Below are positions 39,183 through 48,311 of a stretch of 64,000 nt of DNA, piece by piece; the stretch's first letter is position 1; every line of letters starts with the position of its first letter. The stretch comes from Streptomyces pyxinicus. GTDB taxonomy: Bacteria; Actinomycetota; Actinomycetes; Streptomycetales; Streptomycetaceae. The position numbers and the translations under genes are program-made. Below the pieces are notes generated by a model that did no database searches, was not told the DNA's origin, and was given only the letters and a program-made list of their open reading frames with translations. The DNA lies in contig NZ_JANUGP010000017.1 of assembly GCF_024753135.1 (NCBI RefSeq), positions 62,001-126,000 of the forward strand, read 5' to 3'.

Positions 39183-40891
39183 CCCTCGTCGCGTCCGGTC
39201 GCGGCCGGGACGTACGCCTCGTGTTCGCGGATCGCGATGTCCGGGTGGTGCAGGTCGAAGGCCGGGGATTCGCTGCGGATCCGCGGCAGGGTGAGGAAGT
39301 TGTGCCGGGGCGGTGGGCAGGAGGTCGCCCACTCCAGCGAACGGCCGAAGCCCCACGGGTCGTCCACGCCGACGGGCTTGCCGTACTTGGCCGTCCTCCA
39401 CACGTTGTACAGGAACGGCAGCATGGACAGCCCGAGCAGGAAGGACCCGATGGTGGAGACGGTGTTCAGGGCGGTGAAGCCGTCGGTCGCCAGGTAGTCG
39501 GCGTAGCGGCGGGGCATGCCCTCGGCGCCCAGCCAGTGCTGGACCAGGAAGGTGGCGTGGAAGCCGATGAACAGCGTCCAGAAGGTCATCTTGCCGAGCC
39601 GCTCGTCCAGCATCTTGCCGGTGAACTTGGGCCACCAGAAGTGGAAGCCGGCGAACATCGCGAAGACGACGGTGCCGAAGACCACGTAGTGGAAGTGGGC
39701 CACCACGAAGTACGAGTCCGAGACGTGGAAGTCCAGGGGCGGCGAGGCCAGGACGACGCCGGTCAGACCGCCGAAGAGGAATGTCACCAGGAAGCCGGTG
39801 GCCCAGAGCATCGGGGTCTCGAAGGACAGGCTGCCCTTCCACATGGTGCCGATCCAGTTGAAGAACTTCACCCCGGTCGGGACCGCGATCAGGAAGGTCA
39901 TGAAGGCGAAGAACGGCAGCAGCACGCCGCCGGTGACGTACATGTGGTGCGCCCACACGGTCACGGATAGACCGGCGATCGCGATGGTCGCGGCGACCAG
40001 GCCCATGTAGCCGAAGATCGGTTTGCGGGAGAAGACCGGGATGACCTCGGTGATGATGCCGAAGAACGGAATCGCGATGATGTACACCTCGGGATGCCCG
40101 AAGAACCAGAAGAGGTGCTGCCAGAGCAATGCTCCGCCGTTGGCCGCGTCGAAGACGTGCGCGCCGAACTTGCGGTCCGCTTCCAGGGCGAGCAGCGCGG
40201 CGGCCAGCACCGGGAAGGCCAGCAGCACCAGGACACTGGTCAGCAGCACGTTCCACACGAAGATCGGCAGGCGGAACATGGTCATGCCGGGCGCGCGCAT
40301 GCAGATGATCGTGGTGATGAAGTTGACCGAGCCGAGGATCGTGCCGAAGCCGGAGAACGCCAGCCCCATGATCCACAGGTCGGAGCCGATGCCCGGGCTG
40401 CGCACGATGTCGGACAGCGGGGAGTAGGCGAACCAGCCGAAGTCCGCCGCGCCCTGCGGGGTCAGGAAGCCGCCGACCGCGACGAGCGAACCGAACAGGT
40501 AGAGCCAGTAGGCCAGCATGTTCAGCCGCGGGAACGCCACGTCGGGCGCGCCGATCTGGAGCGGCATGATCCAGTTGGTGAACCCGGCGAAGAGCGGGGT
40601 GGCGAACATCAGCAGCATCACGGTGCCGTGCATCGTGAACAGCTGGTTGTACTGCTCGTTCGACATGATCTGCAGGCCGGGCCGGGCCAGCTCGGCGCGG
40701 ATGAGCAGCGCCATCACGCCGCCGATCAGGAAGAACGCGAACGACGTCGACAGGTAGAGCGTGCCGATGGTCTTGTGGTCGGTGGTCGTCAGCCACTTCA
40801 CCACGACGTTGCCGGGTTGCCTGCTCCTTACCGGCAGCTCGTTCTGGTACGAGTCCTCAGCCGCCGGATCGGGGCGATCGATGATGGACAC
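39179..40891 (-). CDS. ctaD: Cytochrome c oxidase subunit I (aa3-type)
   Basis: The 570-residue heme-copper oxidase core subunit spans the membrane with twelve helices. Metal ligands are visible: a helix II histidine in FTMHGTVMLLMFA (heme a), HPEVY (CuB with the cross-linked Tyr), WAHHMY (two CuB histidines) and VAHFHYVVFG (hemes a3 and a). K- and D-channel residues are in normal context. It stands away from the qcr/cta cluster, with only a small coupled membrane gene, so it is likely an alternative or second copy used under particular conditions. Start GTG 40891 with an upstream GGGAG. Confidence 0.9.
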   Translation of the reverse strand: MSIIDRPDPAAEDSYQNELPVRSRQPGNVVVKWLTTTDHKTIGTLYLSTSFAFFLIGGVMALLIRAELARPGLQIMSNEQYNQLFTMHGTVMLLMFATPLFAGFTNWIMPLQIGAPDVAFPRLNMLAYWLYLFGSLVAVGGFLTPQGAADFGWFAYSPLSDIVRSPGIGSDLWIMGLAFSGFGTILGSVNFITTIICMRAPGMTMFRLPIFVWNVLLTSVLVLLAFPVLAAALLALEADRKFGAHVFDAANGGALLWQHLFWFFGHPEVYIIAIPFFGIITEVIPVFSRKPIFGYMGLVAATIAIAGLSVTVWAHHMYVTGGVLLPFFAFMTFLIAVPTGVKFFNWIGTMWKGSLSFETPMLWATGFLVTFLFGGLTGVVLASPPLDFHVSDSYFVVAHFHYVVFGTVVFAMFAGFHFWWPKFTGKMLDERLGKMTFWTLFIGFHATFLVQHWLGAEGMPRRYADYLATDGFTALNTVSTIGSFLLGLSMLPFLYNVWRTAKYGKPVGVDDPWGFGRSLEWATSCPPPRHNFLTLPRIRSESPAFDLHHPDIAIREHEAYVPAATGRDEG

Positions 40892-41234
40892 AGGTAGTGG
40901 TTCTCCCGACGTGCGCGATTCACCGGCGTCATGCTGGCAGTGACCGCGATTCTTACGGCTCCGGCCACGGGAAGAAGGGGCCGGAGCCGGTGACACACGG
41001 CTGATCGGGTGCTTTTTCTACGCGAATGGCGCAGCGTCACCGGTCGGCTCGGCGCCCGCCGCCGCCTTGGCTTCGCCGCGCCTGGCGGGAACCGGGGGGC
41101 CCTGATGGTCGTCACCTCAGATGCGGGCCACCGCCTGCTCAACTGGGCCGTCCGGACCGCGAGTCGGGCTCGGAGTGCCCCGGCGGTGGGCCTCAGGAAA
41201 TTCCGGACCGGTGCAGGAAAGTCAGGTACTTCAC
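40892..41234. other. Divergent intergenic region between ctaD and the amidase gene
   Basis: These 343 bases include a hairpin with 10-bp arms GGCTCCGGCC (40957-40966) and GGCCGGAGCC (40979-40988) in the ctaD leader, and presumably both promoters. I see no gene. Confidence 0.4.
40957..40988. repeat. 10-bp inverted repeat in the ctaD upstream region
   Basis: Perfect 10-bp arms with a 12-base loop lie 66 bases upstream of the ctaD start. It could be a leader structure, an operator, or, on the plus strand, nothing functional. Confidence 0.45.
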
Positions 41235-43130
41235 GTGCGTGAACGCAAGCCGCGTAGGCGGCTGTCACTGACCCTCGCGGCAGGTGTGCTGGCGGCCGCG
41301 GGTGTCGCGGCCGCCCCGCCGCCCGCCCAGGCGGCGGGGGGTCGGGCGGCGGCCGACAGCCGTCAGCACACCTTCCGGCAGGCGGCGGCGGAGTACGACG
41401 TCCCGCTGCCGGTGCTGCTCGCGGTGGCGTACCACGAGTCCGCGTGGGACGCCCACGCCGGGGAGCGCAGCACCAGCGGCGGCTACGGGCCGATGCACCT
41501 CACGGACGTGACGGCCGGGACGCTGGCCGCGGGCGGCGCGGGCGAGGCCGGCCGCGCCGCTCTCGCCGAGCAGGCGTCGGCTCCGGCCCTGCACACCCTC
41601 CAGGCCGCCGCCAGGCTGACGGGACTGCCCGCGAAGCGCCTGCGCGCGGACGAGGCCGCCAACATCCGGGCGGGCGCCGCCCTCCTCGCCTCCTACGCGA
41701 AGAGCACGGTCGGCGGGACCCCGCGGGACCCGGGCAAGTGGTATGCCGCCGTGGCCCGTTACAGCGGTTCCACCGAGCGGCGCGCGGCCGGCGCCTTCGC
41801 GGACCGGGTGTTCGCCACCATCAAGGCCGGTGCGGAGGAGACCACCCGGGACGGGCAGCACATCCGTCTTCCCGCCTCCCCGGGCGTCCGGCCGGTCACG
41901 GGACAGCTGTCCGCGCTCCACCTGAAGGCGGTGGCCACGACGGCCGGCACCGAGTGCCCCGCCACCCTCGACTGCGCCTTCGTCCCGGCCGCGCCGGCCA
42001 ACGGGCAGGTGTCCGACCGCCCGGCGAACGGGGTCAGGATCGACTCCATCGTCATCCACGACACCGAGTCGTCGTACGACGCCGCCGTCAACACCTTCCA
42101 GAAGCCGGGCGGCGGCTCGGCGCACTACGTCATCCGCTCCGCGGACGGCGCCGTGACGCAGATGGTCCCCACCAAGGACATCTCCTTCCAGGCGGGCAAC
42201 TACTCGGCCAACATGCACTCGATAGGCATCGAGCACGAGGGCTACGCCGCCGCGGGCGGCACCTGGTACACGCAGGCCGAGTACGAGACCAGCGCGGACC
42301 TCGTCCGGTACCTGGCCGAGCGCTTCGGCATCCCGCTGGACCGGCAGCACGTCCTCGGCCACGACAACGTGCCCGGCCCCAGCTCGGCCCTGGTCTCCGG
42401 CATGCACTGGGACCCGGGTCCGTCCTGGGACTGGGAGCGCTTCATGCGGCTGCTGCACGCCCCGGTGGGCGGCCGGCACGGCGTGGCTCCCGTCGGCTCG
42501 GCGGTCACCATCACGCCCGGCTACGCCCGCAACCGGCAGACCGTGCAGGTCTGTCCGTCCGACGACCCCACCGGCGCCACCCCCGCGTGCACGGAGCGGA
42601 CCCAGCCGTCGAACTTCGTCTACCTGCGCACCGCGCCCAGTGCCGACGCGCCGCTCTTCGGCGACCAGGCCGTCCACCCGGACGGCGTCGGCACCGACCG
42701 GGTCAACGACTGGGGCGGCACGGCCTCGGCCGGGCAGCAGTTCGTCGTCGCCGACCGCCAGGGCGACTGGACGGCCATCTGGTACAGCGGCGCGAAGGTG
42801 TGGTTCCTCGACCCGCACGGCTGCAACACCACCCCGGCCCCCGACGTGACGGTGGTCGGCGCCGCCGGTTCGTCACCCGTCGCGGTGTACGGGTCGAGCT
42901 ACCCGGACGCGGCCGAGTACCCCGCCGGGCTCTCCCCCTCCGCCCAGAAGCCGCTGGGCATGTACAGCGTGCCCGCCGGGCAGGCGTACGTCGCCACCGC
43001 CGCGCCCGCCCCCACCGACGACTTCTTCCCCGCCACCGGCCGGGTCGTCACCGGCGCGAAGAGCATGTACACCATCCAGTACAACCACCGCACGGCCCTG
43101 GTGTACTCCGCCGAGGTCAGCGCCCGGTAG
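41235..43130 (+). CDS. Secreted N-acetylmuramoyl-L-alanine amidase with N-terminal lysozyme-like domain
   Basis: The 631-residue exoprotein has a signal peptide (VRERKPRRRLSLTLAAGVLAAAGVAAAPP). A lysozyme/transglycosylase-like domain follows (~45-205: FRQAAAEYDVPLPVLLAVAYHESAWD, TSGGYGPMHLTDV). An amidase_2 zinc domain (~268-410) has SIVIHDTESSYDAAVN, SAHYVIRSADGAVTQMV, MHSIGIEHEG and LGHDNVPGP. A C-terminal SH3-like/choline-type region (~425-631) may bind wall. It should cleave the lactyl-peptide bond in peptidoglycan. GTG 41235 is chosen because it opens the signal peptide. Its Shine-Dalgarno is weak. Confidence 0.85.
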   Translation: MRERKPRRRLSLTLAAGVLAAAGVAAAPPPAQAAGGRAAADSRQHTFRQAAAEYDVPLPVLLAVAYHESAWDAHAGERSTSGGYGPMHLTDVTAGTLAAGGAGEAGRAALAEQASAPALHTLQAAARLTGLPAKRLRADEAANIRAGAALLASYAKSTVGGTPRDPGKWYAAVARYSGSTERRAAGAFADRVFATIKAGAEETTRDGQHIRLPASPGVRPVTGQLSALHLKAVATTAGTECPATLDCAFVPAAPANGQVSDRPANGVRIDSIVIHDTESSYDAAVNTFQKPGGGSAHYVIRSADGAVTQMVPTKDISFQAGNYSANMHSIGIEHEGYAAAGGTWYTQAEYETSADLVRYLAERFGIPLDRQHVLGHDNVPGPSSALVSGMHWDPGPSWDWERFMRLLHAPVGGRHGVAPVGSAVTITPGYARNRQTVQVCPSDDPTGATPACTERTQPSNFVYLRTAPSADAPLFGDQAVHPDGVGTDRVNDWGGTASAGQQFVVADRQGDWTAIWYSGAKVWFLDPHGCNTTPAPDVTVVGAAGSSPVAVYGSSYPDAAEYPAGLSPSAQKPLGMYSVPAGQAYVATAAPAPTDDFFPATGRVVTGAKSMYTIQYNHRTALVYSAEVSAR

Positions 43131-43364
43131 CCGCGCTCCCCCCGCCGCCCCGGGCCTCGGTCCTCGGATCAGTGCGCGTGTCCTCGTCCCGCGGCGGCGG
43201 GCCGCCGGCGCGAGCGTGTCGGGCAGCGGGGCGGTGCGGGGCCGGCCCGGGCAGGCGTCGGTGACGCTGAGGTCCCGGCGCGGGAGGTGCGCGGTGAGGC
43301 CTTGCCTGATCGCGTGCTCACCTGCACGAACACCCCGGCTTCACGGACGCGCACCGGGCGGGTC

Positions 43365-43973
43365 TCAACAGAGGGGCCAGTTGCGCAGGGCGGCGTCGGC
43401 CAGTTCCTGGAGTTCCTCGCGGCCGACGCCGGTCGCCGCCTGCACGGCGATGCCGTAGGCGAAGGTGGTGACGTAGCGGGCCAGGAGTCCCGGATCAGTG
43501 CGCGGGGGCAGGTCGCCGGCGTCGACGGCGCGCTCGAACCGCTCCCGGATGCGGGCGTGGCCGTTGTTTCGCCACGCGATGAGCAGGTCACGGACTTCCT
43601 GCCCGGAGTCGCTGGTGCTCAGTGCGCCCTGGACGCCCAGGCATCCGTGGGGATGGGCCGGGCGGGTGGTGGTGCGCACGGTGCCGGCCAGGATCGCCCG
43701 GGCGACGCCGAGGGCGGTCGGTTCTTCCAGGGCCCGGGCCAGGTAGGCGCTCGGGCCTTCGGTGTAGCGCTCCAGGGCCCTGCGGAACAGGTTCTCCTTG
43801 TTGCCGAAGGCGGCGTACATGCTGGTGGTGGAGATGCCCATCGCCTTCGTCAGGCCGGCGGTGCTGGCCCCCTCGTAGCCGTGCTCCCAGAAGACACGCA
43901 TGGCGCGCTCAAGAGCTTCGTCGGCGTCGAATCCGCGCGGTCGGCCGATGGGGCCGCTCTGTTTCGTCTCCAC
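43365..43973 (-). CDS. TetR family transcriptional repressor
   Basis: The 202-residue protein has an N-terminal helix-turn-helix (~12-60: RGFDADEALERAMRVFWEHGYEGASTAGLTKAMGISTTSMYAAFGNKENLF) and a C-terminal TetR ligand domain with the LGVQGAL... and HARIRERFERAV helices of the TetR_C group. It is divergent from an SDR/SnoaL/SDR operon, with a 32-bp near-palindrome between them. It should repress that operon and itself. The GTG start at 43973 has a close GAGGGG. Confidence 0.86.
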   Translation of the reverse strand: METKQSGPIGRPRGFDADEALERAMRVFWEHGYEGASTAGLTKAMGISTTSMYAAFGNKENLFRRALERYTEGPSAYLARALEEPTALGVARAILAGTVRTTTRPAHPHGCLGVQGALSTSDSGQEVRDLLIAWRNNGHARIRERFERAVDAGDLPPRTDPGLLARYVTTFAYGIAVQAATGVGREELQELADAALRNWPLC

Positions 43974-43990
43974 CCCCTCAGCTTACCGCT

Positions 43991-44003
43991 TTCCGCAGCG
44001 ATC
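43991..44003. promoter_or_regulatory. Partial second operator half-site next to tetR
   Basis: TTCCGCAGCGATC here is the exact reverse complement of 44036-44048 inside the main operator. It lies 18 bp before the tetR start and may be an auxiliary half-site for autoregulation. Confidence 0.5.
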
Positions 44004-44021
44004 ACTCCTGAAGTGGTACCG

Positions 44022-44053
44022 TCGACTTCCACAACGATCGCTGCGGAAGTCGA
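44022..44053. promoter_or_regulatory. 32-bp near-perfect palindromic TetR operator
   Basis: The left arm starts TCGACTTCC, the right arm ends GGAAGTCGA, and the centre is CGATCG. All but two of the sixteen base pairs are symmetrical. It lies 14 bases before the SDR ATG, so bound repressor would block the operon. Confidence 0.75.
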
Positions 44054-44066
44054 GGGAGCCGTTCTC

Positions 44067-44807
44067 ATGGGACTACTCGAAGGCAAGACCGCTCTCGTCA
44101 CCGGGGGCAGCACCGGCATAGGCCTGGCCAGTGCCGTCCGGCTGGCGGCCGAGGGGGCGCACGTGTTCATCACCGGCCGCCGCCAGGCCGAACTCGACGC
44201 GGCCGTGGACGTGATCGGGCCGGTGGCCACGGCGGTGACCGGCGACATCGCGAACCTGGCCGACCTGGACCGGCTCTACGAGACCATCGCCCGCCGGGAA
44301 CGGGGCCTGGACGTGCTGTTCGCGAACGCCTCCGTCGCCTCGCTCGTGCCGCTGGAGCAGATCACCGAGGACGATTTCGACACCCTCTTCGGCATCAACG
44401 TCAGGGGCATGCTGTTCACCGTCAAGAAGGCACTGCCCCTGCTCAACGACGGCGCCTCGGTCATCCTGAACGGCTCCACCAACGTGGACGTCGGCGACGA
44501 GGGACTCGGCCTGTACGCGGCGACCAAGGCCGCCACCCGCTCGCTCTCCCGGACCTGGGCCAACGAGCTGAAGGGACGCGGCATCCGGGTCAACACCGTC
44601 ACACCCGGCCCGACCGACACCCCCGCGCTGTCGGGACTCACCCCTGACCCGGAGCGGTTCAAGCGGCAGCTGACGGCGCGGGTGCCGCTGGGCCGGCTCG
44701 GCCGCCCCGAGGAGATCGCCGCGGCCGTGGCGTTTCTCGCCTCCGGGCAGAGCAGTTTCGTCACCGGTTCCAGCCTGTACGTCGACGGCGGCCTGAACCA
44801 GATCTGA
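44067..44807 (+). CDS. Short-chain dehydrogenase/reductase (SDR), operon gene 1
   Basis: The 246-residue classical SDR has the NAD(P) motif TGGSTGIGLA (~12), ANASVAS in place of NNAG, catalytic serine in ILNGSTN, and YAATK (YxxxK). The C-terminal PGPTDTPAL and FVTGSSLYVDGG complete the set. It is likely NADPH-dependent because of the R in GRRQAEL; the substrate is unknown. It starts 14 bases after the TetR operator. It heads a three-gene operon with a SnoaL-like protein and a second SDR. Confidence 0.88.
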   Translation: MGLLEGKTALVTGGSTGIGLASAVRLAAEGAHVFITGRRQAELDAAVDVIGPVATAVTGDIANLADLDRLYETIARRERGLDVLFANASVASLVPLEQITEDDFDTLFGINVRGMLFTVKKALPLLNDGASVILNGSTNVDVGDEGLGLYAATKAATRSLSRTWANELKGRGIRVNTVTPGPTDTPALSGLTPDPERFKRQLTARVPLGRLGRPEEIAAAVAFLASGQSSFVTGSSLYVDGGLNQI

Positions 44808-44835
44808 GCGACCACCCACGCAGAAGGGTCACCCC

Positions 44836-45252
44836 ATGTCCGACAGTGATCTGCGCGCGTTCTACGCGCGCTACATCGAGGCGCTCAACGCGCACAGGTT
44901 CGACGGGATGGACGAGTTCATCGACGACCGGACCACCCTGAACGGCGAACCGGCCACCCGCGACGACCTCATCGCGGTCCAGAAGCGCGACGTCGACGCC
45001 GTTCCGGACCTCCACTGGGAGCTCAAGGAACTGCTCTTCGACGGCGACCGGCTGGCCGCCCGTCTGATCAACACGGGCACTCCGGTCAAGGAGTGGCTCG
45101 GGGTGCTCCCCACCGGTGCCTCGTTCGGCATCGTCGAGTACGCCATCTACCAGGTCCGTGACGGGCGGTTCGTGCACATGACGGCGCTGCACGACGCGGC
45201 CGAACTCTCCCGACAGCTGAACAGCGACACCGTACGAGAGGACACTCCATGA
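44836..45252 (+). CDS. SnoaL-like ester cyclase family protein, operon gene 2
   Basis: The 138-residue NTF2-fold protein of the SnoaL-like/ester cyclase kind contains LRAFYARYIEALNAHRFDGMDEFIDDRTTLNGEPATRDDLI, VPDLHWELKELLFDGDRLAARLINTGT and FGIVEYAIYQVRDGRFVHMTALHD. In SnoaL the catalytic aspartate lies in a similar position, and histidine is present in LHWELK. The family isomerises or cyclises polyketide-like or detoxified ketones; here the partner SDRs suggest a small carbonyl substrate. The stop overlaps the next start by 4 bp. Confidence 0.8.
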   Translation: MSDSDLRAFYARYIEALNAHRFDGMDEFIDDRTTLNGEPATRDDLIAVQKRDVDAVPDLHWELKELLFDGDRLAARLINTGTPVKEWLGVLPTGASFGIVEYAIYQVRDGRFVHMTALHDAAELSRQLNSDTVREDTP

Positions 45253-45935
45253 CCATCACACTGATCACCGGGGCCAACAAGGGCATCGGCTTCGAGACGG
45301 CCAGGCAGCTCCTGGCGCTGGGCCACACCGTCTACATCGGCGCTCGTGACACCGAGCGAGGTGAGAAGGCCGCAGCGGCACTCGGCGCGCGGTTCGTGCG
45401 GCTCGACGTGACCGACGACGCGTCGGTGAACGGCGCGCTGGCGGCGATCGGCTCGGCCGAGGGCCGGCTCGACGTCCTGGTGCACAACGCGGGCATCCTC
45501 GCAGACGGAGCCATGGACGGTCCCACGGCTCTGCGGGCCTTCGACACCAACGCGGTGGGGATCGTGCGCGTCACCGAGGCAGCGCTTCCCCTGCTGCGCG
45601 AGTCGTCCAACCCCACAGTGGTCACGGTTTCCAGCAGCGCCGGGTCGTTCTGGGCGGTGACCAATCCGGACCGGCCGGAGTACGCCCTGCCGTTGGCGCT
45701 CTACTCCGCCTCCAAGTCGGCGGCCACCATGCTCACGGTCCAGTACGCCAAGTCCCAGCCGGGCATCAAGTTCAACGCGGTCGAGCCCGGCACCACCGCG
45801 ACCGACATGACCGCGGCGTTCGGCATCGGAAGGACGCCGGAGGAAAGCGCCGAGGTCGTCGTACGTCTGGCGACTCTCGGCCCTGACGGTCCGACGGGCA
45901 CCTTCCAGGACGAGAACGGCGAGCTGCGCTGGTAG
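45249..45935 (+). CDS. Short-chain dehydrogenase/reductase (SDR), operon gene 3
   Basis: The 228-residue SDR has TGANKGIGFETARQL (~7-21), HNAGI, catalytic serine in VSSSAGSFWAV, YSASKSAATML, and PGTTATDMT. It is of the carbonyl-reductase-like type (TGANKGIG), using NADPH by family custom. It is coupled to the SnoaL-like gene through an ATGA overlap. All three genes presumably respond to one inducer that releases TetR. Confidence 0.88.
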   Translation: MTITLITGANKGIGFETARQLLALGHTVYIGARDTERGEKAAAALGARFVRLDVTDDASVNGALAAIGSAEGRLDVLVHNAGILADGAMDGPTALRAFDTNAVGIVRVTEAALPLLRESSNPTVVTVSSSAGSFWAVTNPDRPEYALPLALYSASKSAATMLTVQYAKSQPGIKFNAVEPGTTATDMTAAFGIGRTPEESAEVVVRLATLGPDGPTGTFQDENGELRW

Positions 45936-46079
45936 CAGGACAGGAACGGCCGCGCCGGGACTTCCGCACCACCTGGTGGTTCCAGGACCCCCGGACCGGA
46001 TCCCGGCGCCCGGTACCGCTCGCCGGCCCGGCCCTGAACGCGCTCCGCCCCTCGGCACAGGGGAGTGTCCGCCCGTCCC

Positions 46080-46559
46080 TCAGCCGATGACCGCGGGGTC
46101 GAACCATGTCGGTCCGTCGGACGTGGCCTGCTTGATCCGGAACAGGCAGAACTCGTTCAGGTCGGGCAGGGCGTCCACCGGGAACCAGCCCACCTCAAGC
46201 GACTCGTCGTCGTTGACCCGGGCCTCGCCGCCGACGGCCCGGCAGCGCAGGGTGATGTCCATGTACTGGCAGACGTCGCCGTTGGGGTAGGTCACCGGCT
46301 TGAGCGCCTGGACGAGGACGACGCGCTCGGGGACACATGTCACGGCCGTCTCCTCGAAGACCTCCCGCACGGCGCAGGCGGCGGGCTGCTCGCCCGGCTC
46401 CGGGATGCCGCCGATCACCGACCACTTGCCGGTGTCCGACCGCCGGCCGAGGAGCACCCTGCCGTCGTCGTCGAAGACGAGGGCGGTGACTCCGGGGAGC
46501 CAGAGCGGCTGGTGGTCGATGGAGGCCCGCAGCGCGCGGATGAAGTCGGGGGTAGCCAT
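46080..46559 (-). CDS. Nudix hydrolase
   Basis: The 159-residue Nudix protein has a Nudix box as GGIPEPGEQPAACAVREVFEETAV, where the usual glycine in EExG is an alanine. A beta strand start, VTALVFDDDGRVLLGRRSDTGKWS, and DESLEVGWFPVDALPDL follow. It cleaves a nucleoside diphosphate linked to another moiety; the substrate is not clear from sequence. The start is ATG 46559. It is convergent with the SDR operon. Confidence 0.85.
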   Translation of the reverse strand: MATPDFIRALRASIDHQPLWLPGVTALVFDDDGRVLLGRRSDTGKWSVIGGIPEPGEQPAACAVREVFEETAVTCVPERVVLVQALKPVTYPNGDVCQYMDITLRCRAVGGEARVNDDESLEVGWFPVDALPDLNEFCLFRIKQATSDGPTWFDPAVIG

Positions 46560-46638
46560 GGGCCCGACCCTAACCGGCCGGTCGGCGCCGCTCCCCCGCC
46601 TTCAGGCCCGGTTCGGACGGCGCACGCCGGTCGGACGG

Positions 46639-48249
46639 CTACGCGCTACCGGCGCGCCGCCCGCGCGGTCCCGAGCCGACGGCCCAGCCGATACCGCCCG
46701 CGGCGACCAGCACCAGGGCGATCTCCGGCAGGATGCCCAGCTCGGTCGCGGGCGTCCGGGACGTGCGCAGCGGGACCTTCTGGACCAGGTAGTCGGCCGT
46801 GAACATGCCGGTCTTCTGGGTGATCTTCCCGTCCGGCATGATGACCGCGGTGACACCGCTGGTCACCGGCACGGTCACGGTGCGGCTGTGCTCGACCGCG
46901 CGGACGCGGGACATGGCGAGCTGCTGGTAGGTCATCTCGCTGCGGTCGAAGGTCGCGTTGTTGCTCGGTACGGAGATCATCTCGGCGCCGTGGGTGACGG
47001 TGTCGCGCACGGCCCAGTCGAAGGCGGCCTCGTAGCAGGTGGCGAGGCCGACCTTGGCGCCGTCGATGTCGAACACGCCGGGCCCGGAGCCGCGGCTGAA
47101 GTCCTGGCGAACCATGCCGGTCCAGTCCTTGTTGATCGCGCCGACCAGGCCGCGCAGCGGGAGGTACTCGCCGAAGGGCTGGATCTGCCGCTTGTCGTAG
47201 GTCTGCGTCGGTCCCTTGGCCGGGTCCCACAGCACCTGCTCGTTGAGCAGTCTGCCGTCCTTCTCGACCACGGCACCGACCGAGATGGGCACGCCGACCG
47301 CCTTGGCGGCCTCCTCGATGACGGCGGCGGCGTCGGGATTGGTGAAGGGGTCGATGTCGGAGGAGTTCTCCGGCCACAGCACGTAGTCGGGCCTGGCGAC
47401 CTTGCCGGCCTTGATGTCGGCGGCGAGCTTCAGTGTCTCGCGCACGTGGTGGTCGAGCACGGCCCGCCGCTGGGCGCTGAACTCAAGACCGGCCCGAGGC
47501 ACGTTGCCCTGCACGAGCGCCACCGTCGCGCTGCCGCCCTCCGCCCGGTCGCTGACCAGGGCGCGGGCCGCGACCGCGGCCACCACGGGTACGGCCACGC
47601 TCAGCAGCGCCGCGGCGGCGGCCGTGCGCCGTACCGTGCGAGTGCGCCGCCGCTCCGCGATCAGCCGCCCGGCCTCGTACAGGCCGAAGCCGCACAGGAC
47701 GACCGCGAAGCCGAGGACGGGGGTGCCGCCCAGGGCGGCGAGCGGCAGGAACACGCCGTCCGCCTGGCCGAACGCGATCTTGCCCCAGGGGAAGCCGTGG
47801 AACGGCACGCGCGCGCGTGCCGCCTCGCCCGCGATCCACACGGCCGCCGCCCACACGGGCCAGGCGGGCAGCCGGGAGACGGCGGCGACGCCCACACCGA
47901 CCAGGGCGATGAAGACCGCCTCGACGGCGACCAGGGCGAGCCAGGGGCCGGGGCCGACCTCCACCCCCGTCCACACCAGCAGCGGCAGCAGGAAGCCGAG
48001 CCCGAACAGATAGCCGAGCCCGAGGGCCGCCTTCCAGCCACGGCCGCGCAGCACCCAGCCGAACCCGGCGAAGGCGGGCAGGGCCAGCCACCACAGGGGG
48101 CGGGGCGGGAAACTGACGTAGAGCAGCACCCCGCAGAGCGCGGAGGCGAGGGCCGGGACCAGGCGCAGCAGGCGCCCGCCGCGCGCGCCGGGCGCGGGGG
48201 ACGGCCGGAGCTGGTCCGGCTGGTCCACGGAAGGTGCGGTGACGGTCAC
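46639..48249 (-). CDS. lnt: Apolipoprotein N-acyltransferase
   Basis: Lnt adds the third acyl chain to lipoproteins at the outer face of the membrane. The 536-residue protein has six to eight helices in the first ~220 residues and a nitrilase-like periplasmic domain (~235-500). The catalytic triad is visible: E in LWPENSSD, K in YDKRQIQPFGEYLP and C in GLATCYEAAFDW. VPFHGFPWG in the membrane part is family typical. A C-terminal helix closes. GTG 48249 is favoured over an upstream start at 48411, whose extra residues are charged and not membrane-like. The Shine-Dalgarno is weak. Confidence 0.9.
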   Translation of the reverse strand: MTVTAPSVDQPDQLRPSPAPGARGGRLLRLVPALASALCGVLLYVSFPPRPLWWLALPAFAGFGWVLRGRGWKAALGLGYLFGLGFLLPLLVWTGVEVGPGPWLALVAVEAVFIALVGVGVAAVSRLPAWPVWAAAVWIAGEAARARVPFHGFPWGKIAFGQADGVFLPLAALGGTPVLGFAVVLCGFGLYEAGRLIAERRRTRTVRRTAAAAALLSVAVPVVAAVAARALVSDRAEGGSATVALVQGNVPRAGLEFSAQRRAVLDHHVRETLKLAADIKAGKVARPDYVLWPENSSDIDPFTNPDAAAVIEEAAKAVGVPISVGAVVEKDGRLLNEQVLWDPAKGPTQTYDKRQIQPFGEYLPLRGLVGAINKDWTGMVRQDFSRGSGPGVFDIDGAKVGLATCYEAAFDWAVRDTVTHGAEMISVPSNNATFDRSEMTYQQLAMSRVRAVEHSRTVTVPVTSGVTAVIMPDGKITQKTGMFTADYLVQKVPLRTSRTPATELGILPEIALVLVAAGGIGWAVGSGPRGRRAGSA

Positions 48250-48311
48250 CCGGGTGAGTGTACGGCGGCCCACCTGGCCCTCGACAGCGCGGGCGGGCTC
48301 GTCCGGGTGGG

